From an uncultured marine group I thaumarchaeote (GTDB taxonomy: Archaea; Thermoproteota; Nitrososphaeria; Nitrososphaerales; Nitrosopumilaceae): 11,385 bases of DNA. Below the pieces are notes generated by a model. It made no database searches and was not told where the DNA came from. It saw only the letters and a list, made by a program, of their open reading frames with translations. Below are positions 6,292 to 11,385 of the stretch, in pieces (the stretch's first letter is position 1; each line of letters begins with the position of its first letter). The stretch spans positions 1 to 11,385 of the forward strand of contig CABXKZ010000015.1 in assembly GCA_902512865.1 (NCBI GenBank), given 5' to 3'. The position numbers were made by a program, and so were the translations under genes.

Positions 6292-7128
6292 TTATCCGTA
6301 TGATTCGTATTTGACTTCAAATGTTCCATCTTCATGTGGATTATCCCTATTAACAAATCCTCTATCAGAAACATAATCCATTACTCCATCAATTGTTCCT
6401 TGATAACCACAAATGTAGATTCTAGTATTCTCAGGAGTTACTTTTTCTCCAACTAATTCATCTAATGGAGAAACACCTTGAGCATTTGCTTTGAAAAATG
6501 ATTCTACACGTCCAGTATGACCGGTCCAAGATCTGTTAAAGTATTCTTTAGGTCTACTAATTGCAGCGCGGTAAATAAAGTTCCATTTATCAGGCCCTCT
6601 CTCTTTACTTTCATTTTGAAGGTCAGTAAGTAGACGTTTGTAACTTAATTCATCTACGTAACTTGCTCCATGTAAAACAACAACTTGTCTTTTATCATTT
6701 GTTTCATGAAAGTGATTTGCAAAAGCAATGAATGGTGCAAGACCGGTTCCACCTCCAACACAAACAATTCTTCTGTTATCAGGTTGTCCATTAAGAAGTT
6801 TATCTTCAATAATCAAATCTTCACCAGTAGGATCACCAAGCAATACTTCATCTCCAACACTAAGATAGAATAATTCAGTAGTAACACGACCAGGTAGTGG
6901 TTTTCTAACCCATCTAATTACAAATTCATAATAATCTCTATTTTCAGCATGAGATACAAGAGAATATGCACGTTTAATGATTTTATTTTCTGCTGCTACT
7001 GGTAAACCAATTGTAAGGAATTGACCAGTTCGGTATTTTGGCATTCCATTTACAGGAACAATTCTAATTATAACTAAATCTTCTTTTAATAATTCAGTAT
7101 AGATGATCTTTGCTTTTGTATCAGCCAT
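6292..7128 (-). CDS. Ferredoxin-NADP(+) reductase-like flavoprotein
   Basis: This 278-aa protein has the FAD-then-NAD(P) domain order of the ferredoxin-NADP reductase superfamily, closest in layout to bacterial Fpr. The N-terminal beta-barrel has the FAD motif RAYS (53-56) and the phosphate-binding PGRVTTEL (79-86). The NAD(P) domain starts with VGGGTGLAPF (124-133) and ends with IYICGYQGTIDGVMDYV (237-253). There are no extra ferredoxin or transmembrane domains, so the electron partner would be a separate soluble protein. In an ammonia oxidiser such an enzyme could pass electrons between ferredoxin and NADPH for biosynthesis (inference). The ATG at 7128 has a perfect 15-bp palindrome just upstream (7130-7144) and a TATA-like CATTTATCTA about 25 bp upstream. 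It is convergent with the phosphatase and divergent from the DUF1059 gene. Confidence 0.9.
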   Translation of the reverse strand: MADTKAKIIYTELLKEDLVIIRIVPVNGMPKYRTGQFLTIGLPVAAENKIIKRAYSLVSHAENRDYYEFVIRWVRKPLPGRVTTELFYLSVGDEVLLGDPTGEDLIIEDKLLNGQPDNRRIVCVGGGTGLAPFIAFANHFHETNDKRQVVVLHGASYVDELSYKRLLTDLQNESKERGPDKWNFIYRAAISRPKEYFNRSWTGHTGRVESFFKANAQGVSPLDELVGEKVTPENTRIYICGYQGTIDGVMDYVSDRGFVNRDNPHEDGTFEVKYESYG

Positions 7129-7129
7129 G

Positions 7130-7144
7130 CAAGAAACTTTCTTG
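7130..7144. promoter_or_regulatory. Perfect palindrome at the start of the flavoprotein gene, candidate operator
   Basis: CAAGAAA-C-TTTCTTG has two 7-nt inverted arms with one base between them, ending 1 bp before the ATG at 7128. If transcription starts near the ATG, as the TATA spacing suggests, the palindrome covers the initiation site. It could bind a dimeric repressor. Chance occurrence in AT-rich DNA is possible. Confidence 0.45.
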
Positions 7145-7147
7145 ATT

Positions 7148-7157
7148 TAGATAAATG
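7148..7157 (-). promoter_or_regulatory. Possible TATA box of the flavoprotein gene
   Basis: CATTTATCTA on the minus strand is centred 24.5 bp before the ATG at 7128, the spacing seen for leaderless archaeal transcripts. It lies immediately upstream of the 7130-7144 palindrome. Confidence 0.35.
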
Positions 7158-7185
7158 TATTTCTCTTAAAATTTAGACAGAATTC

Positions 7186-7195
7186 TTTTTATATA
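7186..7195 (+). promoter_or_regulatory. TATA box of the DUF1059 gene
   Basis: TTTTTATATA is a strong archaeal TATA match. It is centred about 32 bp before the ATG at 7223, predicting a leader of about 6 nt. It makes expression of the small downstream gene plausible. Confidence 0.55.
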
Positions 7196-7222
7196 GAAAA
7201 TATATCCTCAAAAATTAAGATA

Positions 7223-7387
7223 ATGACAAAACTAACATGCATGGATTATGGTTTTGATTGTCCATATGTAATAGAGGGTGAAGTTGAGCAGGTTATTGAT
7301 GAATTTGGAAAACATACAACCGAAGAACATGGAATAGAATATTCCACAGAAGCTTTGACACAATTCATTTTAAGACAACAAGGTTAA
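7223..7387 (+). CDS. DUF1059 small protein
   Basis: This 54-aa protein begins MTKLTCMDYGFDCPYVIEG and continues with a helix and a His-rich centre (H31 and H36, the latter in EHGIEY). This matches my knowledge of DUF1059 proteins: an N-terminal Cys-x-D-x-G-x-D-C segment (C6 to C13) and an HG motif, at about 50-60 aa. The function of the family is unknown; the Cys and His spacing could bind a metal. A good TATA box lies upstream at 7186-7195. The gene has its own promoter, sits divergent to the flavoprotein gene and ends 11 bp from the convergent glutamyl-tRNA reductase gene. Both adjacent ends are tight, so the two 3' transcripts probably overlap. Confidence 0.85.
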   Translation: MTKLTCMDYGFDCPYVIEGEVEQVIDEFGKHTTEEHGIEYSTEALTQFILRQQG

Positions 7388-7398
7388 TTGTAAAAAAA

Positions 7399-8472
7399 TT
7401 AGATTCTTTTCATTGAAGCAGATAAAATTGGTAATTCTTTTGAGATGATTTTCTCAACAGCAGGAACTATACCAGATTTTAGTTTAGTATTTTCTTCATA
7501 GATTTCTGCAACTTGATCCCGGAATAGTAATTTAATTCCAGGTAGTTCCATAATACTTTCTTCAACAGCTCTTGGTTCAGATAGATCTAAAATTAGCGTT
7601 CCTTTCTTCTTTTCTTGCATTACTAGCTTGATTCTTTCAAGATCAATCACGAAATAATCAGCAGTTGTTGCTACTATAATGATATTAAATTTATCAAATC
7701 CTGCAAGCACATCTGCAAATTCCATTGGAGTTCCTCCTAAGATTTGTGAAAAGTTTGTAGAGCGGTCTATAGTTTTACTAGTTACTTGAAAAGGGATTTG
7801 TTTTTGACCTAATGTTTTTGCAACCATTGCAGCAGATTCGCCTGTACCGATGAGTAAGACTTTCTTTTTTGCGTCTAACCCAACTTTTTCTTCTATTAGA
7901 TTTAGTGCTATATCTCCCAGAGATACAACATCCTTACTTATTTCAGTTGAATCTCTAATTGAACTTGCAAGTCTAATTACACTATCAAATAATTTATTAA
8001 GAATTTTTCCTGAAGCACCAGATTTTTTTGAGTCTTCTAGAGATTTTTTAATTTCATCATAGACTTCTTGTTTTCCTACAACTACAGAATCTAATCCACA
8101 AGCTAATCGTAATAGATGAAGGTAAACATCATCATCTTTGAAAACTTCAAGAGTTTGATCAAAATGATCAATGTCAATTTGCTCTATGCTAGAATTATTT
8201 TGCCAGGTTTCTTTCATTTGATTAATTATCAAACCTTTTCCTTCAGGTCGTCTTGCATCAGTAGAATCATCATTTTCAAGATTACTAACAGTAAAAATTT
8301 CAACTCTACTTGATGTTTGGATTATGATACATTCATCAACACCGGGAATTTTTTTGAAAGCATCATATGCAGCATTTATGTCGTTGAATGCAAATCGTGA
8401 AAGAGAATGTAATGGTACATTTTTGAAAGTAACGCGCGCATTCAAGACATCAAATTTAACTTTATTCAACAT
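7399..8472 (-). CDS. hemA: Divergent glutamyl-tRNA reductase homologue (HemA family)
   Basis: Glutamyl-tRNA reductase makes glutamate-1-semialdehyde from Glu-tRNA, the first committed step of tetrapyrrole (haem, cobalamin) synthesis. Family traits are present: IIIQTSSRVEIF (49-60), the LHLLRLACGLDSVVVG segment (118-133) with the conserved His119, a Rossmann segment VLLIGTGESAAMVAKTL (205-221), DLSEPRAVE (296-304) and the following spine helix. Three departures stand out. The normal TCNR is TSSR, so the catalytic Cys is Ser54. The usual GExQILGQ stretch reads GKQEVYDE. The protein is 357 aa instead of about 400-430 and ends soon after the spine helix, lacking most of the dimerisation domain. 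No frameshift explains this. A clear GGTGAT ribosome binding site precedes the ATG at 8472. It is co-transcribed with the 223-aa gene 14 bp upstream. Activity is uncertain. Confidence 0.85.
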   Translation of the reverse strand: MLNKVKFDVLNARVTFKNVPLHSLSRFAFNDINAAYDAFKKIPGVDECIIIQTSSRVEIFTVSNLENDDSTDARRPEGKGLIINQMKETWQNNSSIEQIDIDHFDQTLEVFKDDDVYLHLLRLACGLDSVVVGKQEVYDEIKKSLEDSKKSGASGKILNKLFDSVIRLASSIRDSTEISKDVVSLGDIALNLIEEKVGLDAKKKVLLIGTGESAAMVAKTLGQKQIPFQVTSKTIDRSTNFSQILGGTPMEFADVLAGFDKFNIIIVATTADYFVIDLERIKLVMQEKKKGTLILDLSEPRAVEESIMELPGIKLLFRDQVAEIYEENTKLKSGIVPAVEKIISKELPILSASMKRI

Positions 8473-8474
8473 AT

Positions 8475-8480
8475 ATCACC
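8475..8480 (-). promoter_or_regulatory. Strong ribosome binding site of hemA
   Basis: The minus strand reads GGTGAT, AT, then ATG at 8472. GGTGAT pairs fully with the AUCACC of the archaeal 16S rRNA 3' end. It fixes the hemA start and marks this as an operon-internal, leadered start. Confidence 0.65.
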
Positions 8481-8486
8481 AAAATA

Positions 8487-9158
8487 TCAATCTCGTAATT
8501 TTGTTCGTCCATCTTTAGCAGTTCTGAAAACATTCATTCCAAGATAATAATTGTCATGTAATGAATCTAGGTATGTAAGGTCTTGTTCAATTTTTGCAAT
8601 ATCTTCAGGTAAAGATTCAGGATCATTTCTAAGACGTTCTAGTTTTACTTGTAATTCATCGCCTAGAACAGTAATTCCAGTTTCATAATTGGAAGTTCCA
8701 CCATAGCGTTCATCTAAAATATTTTGAGGATCGTAGTTAGGAGTTGTATCTTCATAATTGAGAGCTTTTCTTGTAATGTCATCTTTTTCGTCTTCAGATA
8801 AGATAGGTTTAGGAAATCGATCTTCTTTATCTAAGAAAAATTCTGGTTCACCCATAGCTCTTCTAAATATAATCTCAGTTTTTCGTTTGTTAGAAAAGTC
8901 CGGACCTTTTGGCGCTTCAGATTTTACTTCTTCTGCAATTGCTTTGAATTCATCTTCAGCAGCCTTTGCTGCAGCTTCTTTCAATTTTTTTGCTTTTGCA
9001 ATTGCTTTTTCTGCAGCTTCTTCTGCTTTTTGAGCAGCTTGTGCTGCAGCTTCTGCGTCAATAGATGCTTTAGCAGATTTTTGACCATCTTCTTTTTTTG
9101 GTTCTTCAGATGATTTTGGAATTTCCTTTACTTTAGAGGTATTCTTGTCGTCAGACAT
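8487..9158 (-). CDS. Ala/Lys/Glu-rich hypothetical protein upstream of hemA
   Basis: From the ATG at 9158 this is a 223-aa protein of unrecognised family. Residues 1-30 are Lys/Ser/Glu-rich and probably disordered. Residues 31-80 form a long Ala-Lys-Glu helix (AEAAAQAAQKAEEAAEKAIA and onward), probably a single helix or coiled coil. Residues 90-223 have a mixed, more globular-looking sequence including RRAMGEPEFFLDKEDRFPKP and YYLGMNVFRTAKDG near the end. There is no membrane segment or cysteine. An in-frame TTG at 9227 would add 23 residues, but I chose ATG 9158 because a TATA-like AATATTAAAATC lies about 29 bp upstream of it. It shares an operon with hemA, 14 bp apart, but I see no tetrapyrrole motif; the link is positional only. 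Confidence 0.78.
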   Translation of the reverse strand: MSDDKNTSKVKEIPKSSEEPKKEDGQKSAKASIDAEAAAQAAQKAEEAAEKAIAKAKKLKEAAAKAAEDEFKAIAEEVKSEAPKGPDFSNKRKTEIIFRRAMGEPEFFLDKEDRFPKPILSEDEKDDITRKALNYEDTTPNYDPQNILDERYGGTSNYETGITVLGDELQVKLERLRNDPESLPEDIAKIEQDLTYLDSLHDNYYLGMNVFRTAKDGRTKLRD

Positions 9159-9181
9159 CGACTTTTCTGTGAAATTGCCCG

Positions 9182-9193
9182 ATTTTAATATTA
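9182..9193 (-). promoter_or_regulatory. Probable TATA box of the 223-aa gene/hemA operon
   Basis: AATATTAAAATC on the minus strand is centred about 29 bp upstream of the ATG at 9158, giving a leader of only a few nt. It lies inside the longer TTG-started reading frame and argues against that start. Confidence 0.4.
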
Positions 9194-9238
9194 TTGTATC
9201 ATATAGTTTTGAATCTTCTGCGATCAAACAATCTTAAT

Positions 9239-9250
9239 TTTAAGAAAGAA
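9239..9250 (-). terminator. T-rich tract after tRNA-Asp
   Basis: The minus strand reads TTCTTTCTTAAA directly after the tRNA-Asp 3' end. Archaeal RNA polymerase can stop at T-rich tracts without a hairpin. No stem-loop is visible. Confidence 0.3.
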
Positions 9251-9251
9251 A

Positions 9252-9329
9252 TGGCGCCCTCGGCGGGATTTGAACCCGCGTCTCAGCCGTGACAGGGCCG
9301 AATTCTAGACCGGGCTATACTACAAGGGC
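9252..9329 (-). tRNA. tRNA-Asp (GTC), 3' CCA present in the DNA
   Basis: The 75-nt body folds as a cloverleaf. The acceptor GCCCTTG pairs with CGAGGGC (one T-G pair). The anticodon stem CGGCC/GGCTG carries the loop CTGTCAC with anticodon GTC, and the T arm is GCGGG/CCCGC with loop TTCAAAT. The discriminator is G73, as expected for Asp. The next three bases are CCA (9254-9252), so the end is encoded or coincidental. The D stem GTAT/GAAT is weak, with an A12-A23 mismatch and two G-T pairs. No intron is seen. It is transcribed away from tRNA-Lys. Confidence 0.95.
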
Positions 9330-9356
9330 AGTATTTACAAGAAAAAGAATTGCTGG

Positions 9357-9364
9357 TTTTAAAG
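9357..9364 (-). promoter_or_regulatory. Probable TATA box of tRNA-Asp
   Basis: CTTTAAAA on the minus strand lies 28-35 bp upstream of the first tRNA base. Transcription would begin a few nt before the mature 5' end. Confidence 0.45.
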
Positions 9365-9397
9365 TTTCCATTTTAACTTTCAAACTAGTAAAAGACT

Positions 9398-9405
9398 AAA
9401 TTATA
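9398..9405 (+). promoter_or_regulatory. Probable TATA box of tRNA-Lys
   Basis: AAATTATA lies 22-29 bp before the first base of tRNA-Lys, predicting initiation at or next to the mature 5' end. It is separate from the tRNA-Asp box within the same 97-bp divergent gap. Confidence 0.45.
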
Positions 9406-9426
9406 CAATAATGGAAAAATTCGCAT

Positions 9427-9500
9427 GGGTCTATAGCGCAGCCAGGTAGCGCACCGCCCTTTTAAGGCGGCTGTCGTGGGTTCGAATCCCACTAGACCCG
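9427..9500 (+). tRNA. tRNA-Lys (TTT)
   Basis: A 74-nt canonical cloverleaf. The acceptor is GGGTCTA/TAGACCC and the D stem GCGC/GCGC. The anticodon stem CCGCC/GGCGG has loop CTTTTAA, giving anticodon TTT. The T arm is GTGGG/CCCAC with loop TTCGAAT, and the discriminator is G73. No CCA is encoded (the next bases are CGT), unlike its divergent neighbour. The stop codon of argH on the other strand begins 2 bp beyond its 3' end, so the primary transcript must run into or stop within argH antisense. Confidence 0.97.
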
Positions 9501-9502
9501 CG

Positions 9503-10963
9503 TTATTTTGTAAGTGTTTTAACACGTTTTTCTAACAAAGTCAATGATTTTTTCACATTATCATTTTGATTTTTGATAGATTTTTTCAGTGTTACAAGTT
9601 TTCGGGTTCGTTGACCAATCATTCGTGTTTGTTCTGAAGTTCCTGCAGAACCTTTTGATGTTCTTTGTTTAAGAGATGACGAAATTGTGGTTTTTTGAAT
9701 TAATTCAAAGAGTTTGTTTGTTTTAATCTCCTTAATTCCAAGAGATTCAATTTCATTTAATTCCAAATCATTGAGTAATTTTTTTGAATTGTGTGATAAT
9801 TGAACAAGATTTCCAACAATGTTGTGTGCTGTACGAAATGGTATTTTTTCAAGAACTAAATTTTCAGCCAAATCTAAAGCAATCAGAAATCCTTCTTCAG
9901 TTGCTTTTTGCATTTTTTCTTGATTTACTGTAAGATCAGATAACATTGATTTTATGATAATTAATGCAGTGATTGATGTTTTTGATGTTGACCAAATTGA
10001 AGATTTGATTTGTTGTAAATCTCGTCCATATCCAGAGGGTAAACCTTTGACAGTAGTTAAGATAGAAGTTAGATAGCCTATAACCTGAGATGTTTTTCCA
10101 CGAGTTAATTCTAAGATATCAGGATTTTTCTTTTGTGGCATTACACTTGATGGAGATGTAAAATCATCAGAGAGTTCTATAAATGAAAATTCAGCTGAAG
10201 ACCAAATGATGAAATCTTCAGATAATCTACTTAGATTTGTCATCATGATTGCAGAGTTTGCAACATATTCTGCTACAAAATCACGTGTACTTGTTGCATC
10301 AATTGAATTTTCTACAAGAGATGAAAAGCCAAGCATTTTTGCAGTACTATCTCTATCAATAGGAAGACTGGTTCCACCTACAGGACCTGCACCTAATGGA
10401 CTTTGATTTACTCGCGCATACAATGACATGAACCTATCTAAATCTCGTAACAGTGAATCAGCATAAGAAAGCAAATAATGTGAAAATACTCCAACTTGAG
10501 CTTGTTGAAGATGTGTATACAATGGCATAATTGTTTTAGTATTTTCTTGTGCAGTCTTTAACAGAGTAGAAATTGCTTCAATCAAACATTGTAATAATAT
10601 GTTAATGTCATCACGGATTTTTAGTCTAATATCAAGTGCAACTTGGTCATTTCGTGAACGAGCAGTGTGCATTTTTCCACCATTTTCAATTCCTGTTTTT
10701 TTGATTACAAGTGATTCTATCAATTCGTGAATATCTTCTGGTTCAAAATCAGGTTGAGAAATATTTCCTCCTTTCAGTTCTTCTAATGCAGTTAAGATTT
10801 TTTTTGTTTCAATTTTTGACAAGAGTTTATTTTCATATAACATGATAACATGTGCTTCACTTCCAATGATATCATAAAATGCAATATCAGAATCATCTTT
10901 TATCGAGGATACATAGCTTAACGTAATATCATCAAGATCTTTTCCTAATCGGGAACGATACAT
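9503..10963 (-). CDS. argH: Argininosuccinate lyase
   Basis: This enzyme splits argininosuccinate into arginine and fumarate, the last step of arginine synthesis, and acts as a homotetramer of the fumarase/aspartase superfamily. From the ATG at 10963 it is 486 aa. It starts MYRSRLGKDLDDITLSYV, has the first conserved region GGKMHTARSRNDQ (about 95-107), the second with Thr150-His151 in LYTHLQQAQ, and the signature loop SPSSVMPQKKNPD (270-282) with the catalytic Ser region. The C-terminal 110 residues carry the usual RTAH-type segment (IPFRTAHNIVG) and a Lys-rich tail. A longer reading frame begins at 11020, but the ATG at 10963 is preferred: it lies 24.5 bp from the centre of a TATA box and matches the family N-terminus. 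It shares that TATA box with the divergent MIP18 gene. Confidence 0.95.
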   Translation of the reverse strand: MYRSRLGKDLDDITLSYVSSIKDDSDIAFYDIIGSEAHVIMLYENKLLSKIETKKILTALEELKGGNISQPDFEPEDIHELIESLVIKKTGIENGGKMHTARSRNDQVALDIRLKIRDDINILLQCLIEAISTLLKTAQENTKTIMPLYTHLQQAQVGVFSHYLLSYADSLLRDLDRFMSLYARVNQSPLGAGPVGGTSLPIDRDSTAKMLGFSSLVENSIDATSTRDFVAEYVANSAIMMTNLSRLSEDFIIWSSAEFSFIELSDDFTSPSSVMPQKKNPDILELTRGKTSQVIGYLTSILTTVKGLPSGYGRDLQQIKSSIWSTSKTSITALIIIKSMLSDLTVNQEKMQKATEEGFLIALDLAENLVLEKIPFRTAHNIVGNLVQLSHNSKKLLNDLELNEIESLGIKEIKTNKLFELIQKTTISSSLKQRTSKGSAGTSEQTRMIGQRTRKLVTLKKSIKNQNDNVKKSLTLLEKRVKTLTK

Positions 10964-10981
10964 CAACATGGATTCAAAATC

Positions 10982-10993
10982 GCTATATATAGC
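10982..10993. promoter_or_regulatory. Palindromic TATA box shared by argH and the MIP18 gene
   Basis: GCTATATATAGC is a perfect 12-bp palindrome centred at 10987.5. The argH start-codon A is at 10963 and the MIP18 start-codon A at 11012, each exactly 24.5 bp from the centre. One TBP site could therefore drive two leaderless transcripts in opposite directions. No other TATA-like element lies in the 48-bp gap. Confidence 0.75.
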
Positions 10994-11011
10994 AACTACG
11001 GATTTAACACA

Positions 11012-11335
11012 ATGACACAAGATGTGAAGCAGCTACGAGTAAAAATTTTCGATGAATTATCACAAATCGTGGATCCTGAAATCAATACTACAATTACAGA
11101 ATTAGAATTAATTGACGAAGTAGACATTAGTGATGCTAATGTTAAAGTTGATTTACATCTAACAAGTCCATTTTGTCCAGCAGTTTTTGGATTTAAAATT
11201 GCCCAAGACATTCACGACAATTTATTGAGTATTCAGGGAATTGATGACGTAAAGGTCAATGTCTCAAATCACTTCATGGCTGAACAAATTAATAATCAAG
11301 TAAATAACAGCCCAAACCCTCACAAAAAAGATTAG
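11012..11335 (+). CDS. MIP18/DUF59 family protein (Fe-S cluster assembly-like)
   Basis: The DUF59/MIP18 family (including SufT- and PaaD-like proteins) supports Fe-S cluster assembly or maturation. The 107-aa protein shows the family core. A helix leads to IVDPEINTTITELELID (19-35), containing the Asp-Pro-Glu at 21-23. Beta strands VKVDLHLTSPFCPA (44-57) follow, with the single Cys55 in the position typical of the family, and the domain closes with GIDDVKVNV (76-84). The C-terminal 25 residues are Asn/Lys-rich and probably disordered. The ATG at 11012 is preferred because it lies 24.5 bp from the shared palindromic TATA box, implying a leaderless mRNA. Its neighbour argH is not an Fe-S enzyme, so shared control rather than shared pathway may explain the pairing. 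Confidence 0.88.
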   Translation: MTQDVKQLRVKIFDELSQIVDPEINTTITELELIDEVDISDANVKVDLHLTSPFCPAVFGFKIAQDIHDNLLSIQGIDDVKVNVSNHFMAEQINNQVNNSPNPHKKD

Positions 11336-11385
11336 TCTCTAATTCCTAAAAGATATCCTCTCAAGAGTTGAATTCCCATTGCAGG
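11332..11385 (-). CDS. Probable 3' end of a convergent gene, cut by the right edge
   Basis: The minus strand gives 17 codons, ending MGIQLLRGYLLGIRD before TAA at 11334-11332. The codons look ordinary for this genome. It would overlap the stop region of the MIP18 gene by 4 bp. The fragment is too short for a family call, and an open frame of this length could be chance. Confidence 0.4.
   Translation of the reverse strand, partial: PAMGIQLLRGYLLGIRD

Noticed and set aside
7399..7410. Frameshift as the reason for the short HemA C-terminus
   Set aside because: No other minus-strand frame continues with dimerisation-domain sequence, and the space downstream is filled by the DUF1059 gene on the other strand.
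9159..9227. TTG-started 23-residue extension of the 223-aa protein
   Set aside because: It would include the probable TATA box, and ATG 9158 is a better start.
10964..11020. Longer argH starting at 11020
   Set aside because: It would overlap the MIP18 start and cross the TATA box; the first 19 residues do not look like the ASL N-terminus.
10996..11211. Minus-strand frame opposite the MIP18 gene
   Set aside because: It is the shadow of a gene with clear family motifs on the plus strand.

Overview
The window looks like chromosome from an AT-rich ammonia-oxidising archaeon of the Nitrosopumilus type (Thaumarchaeota/Nitrososphaerota). This is inferred from several signs. There is an archaeal clamp-loader large subunit. 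A biotin-dependent acetyl/propionyl-CoA carboxylase has its carboxyltransferase and biotin-carboxylase genes side by side, as expected for the thaumarchaeal 3-hydroxypropionate/4-hydroxybutyrate CO2-fixation cycle. TATA boxes sit about 25 bp before start codons (leaderless mRNAs), and genes inside operons carry GGTGAT-type ribosome binding sites. Nothing resembles a phage, insertion sequence or CRISPR array; it reads as dense core genome.

Layout, left to right. 1-1848 (minus): carboxyltransferase subunit followed by the start of the biotin carboxylase, cut by the left edge. 1907-4511 (minus): a three-gene overlapping operon of an unrecognised 373-aa protein, the replication factor C large subunit, and a small Cys-rich protein. 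4557-5030 (minus): a membrane-anchored winged-helix protein with a perfect 24-bp tandem repeat. 5076-5396 (minus): a small zinc-ribbon protein. 5488-6288 (plus): an inositol-monophosphatase/fructose-bisphosphatase family enzyme. 6292-7128 (minus): a ferredoxin-NADP reductase-like flavoprotein, convergent with the phosphatase. 7223-7387 (plus): a 54-aa DUF1059 protein. 7399-9158 (minus): an Ala/Lys/Glu-rich hypothetical followed by a divergent glutamyl-tRNA reductase. 9252-9500: divergent tRNA-Asp (minus) and tRNA-Lys (plus). 9503-10963 (minus): argininosuccinate lyase. 11012-11335 (plus): a MIP18/DUF59 protein. 11332-11385: probable end of a convergent gene.

The genes touch several housekeeping pathways: carbon fixation, DNA replication, tetrapyrrole synthesis, arginine synthesis, Fe-S maturation and redox. 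The most notable points are four. A perfectly symmetric palindromic TATA box lies midway between the start codons of argH and the MIP18 gene. The glutamyl-tRNA reductase homologue lacks the catalytic Cys, part of a conserved motif and most of the dimerisation domain. The rfcL operon carries two uncharacterised partners. The membrane-tethered winged-helix protein has an in-frame minisatellite. All intergenic gaps are under 300 bp.
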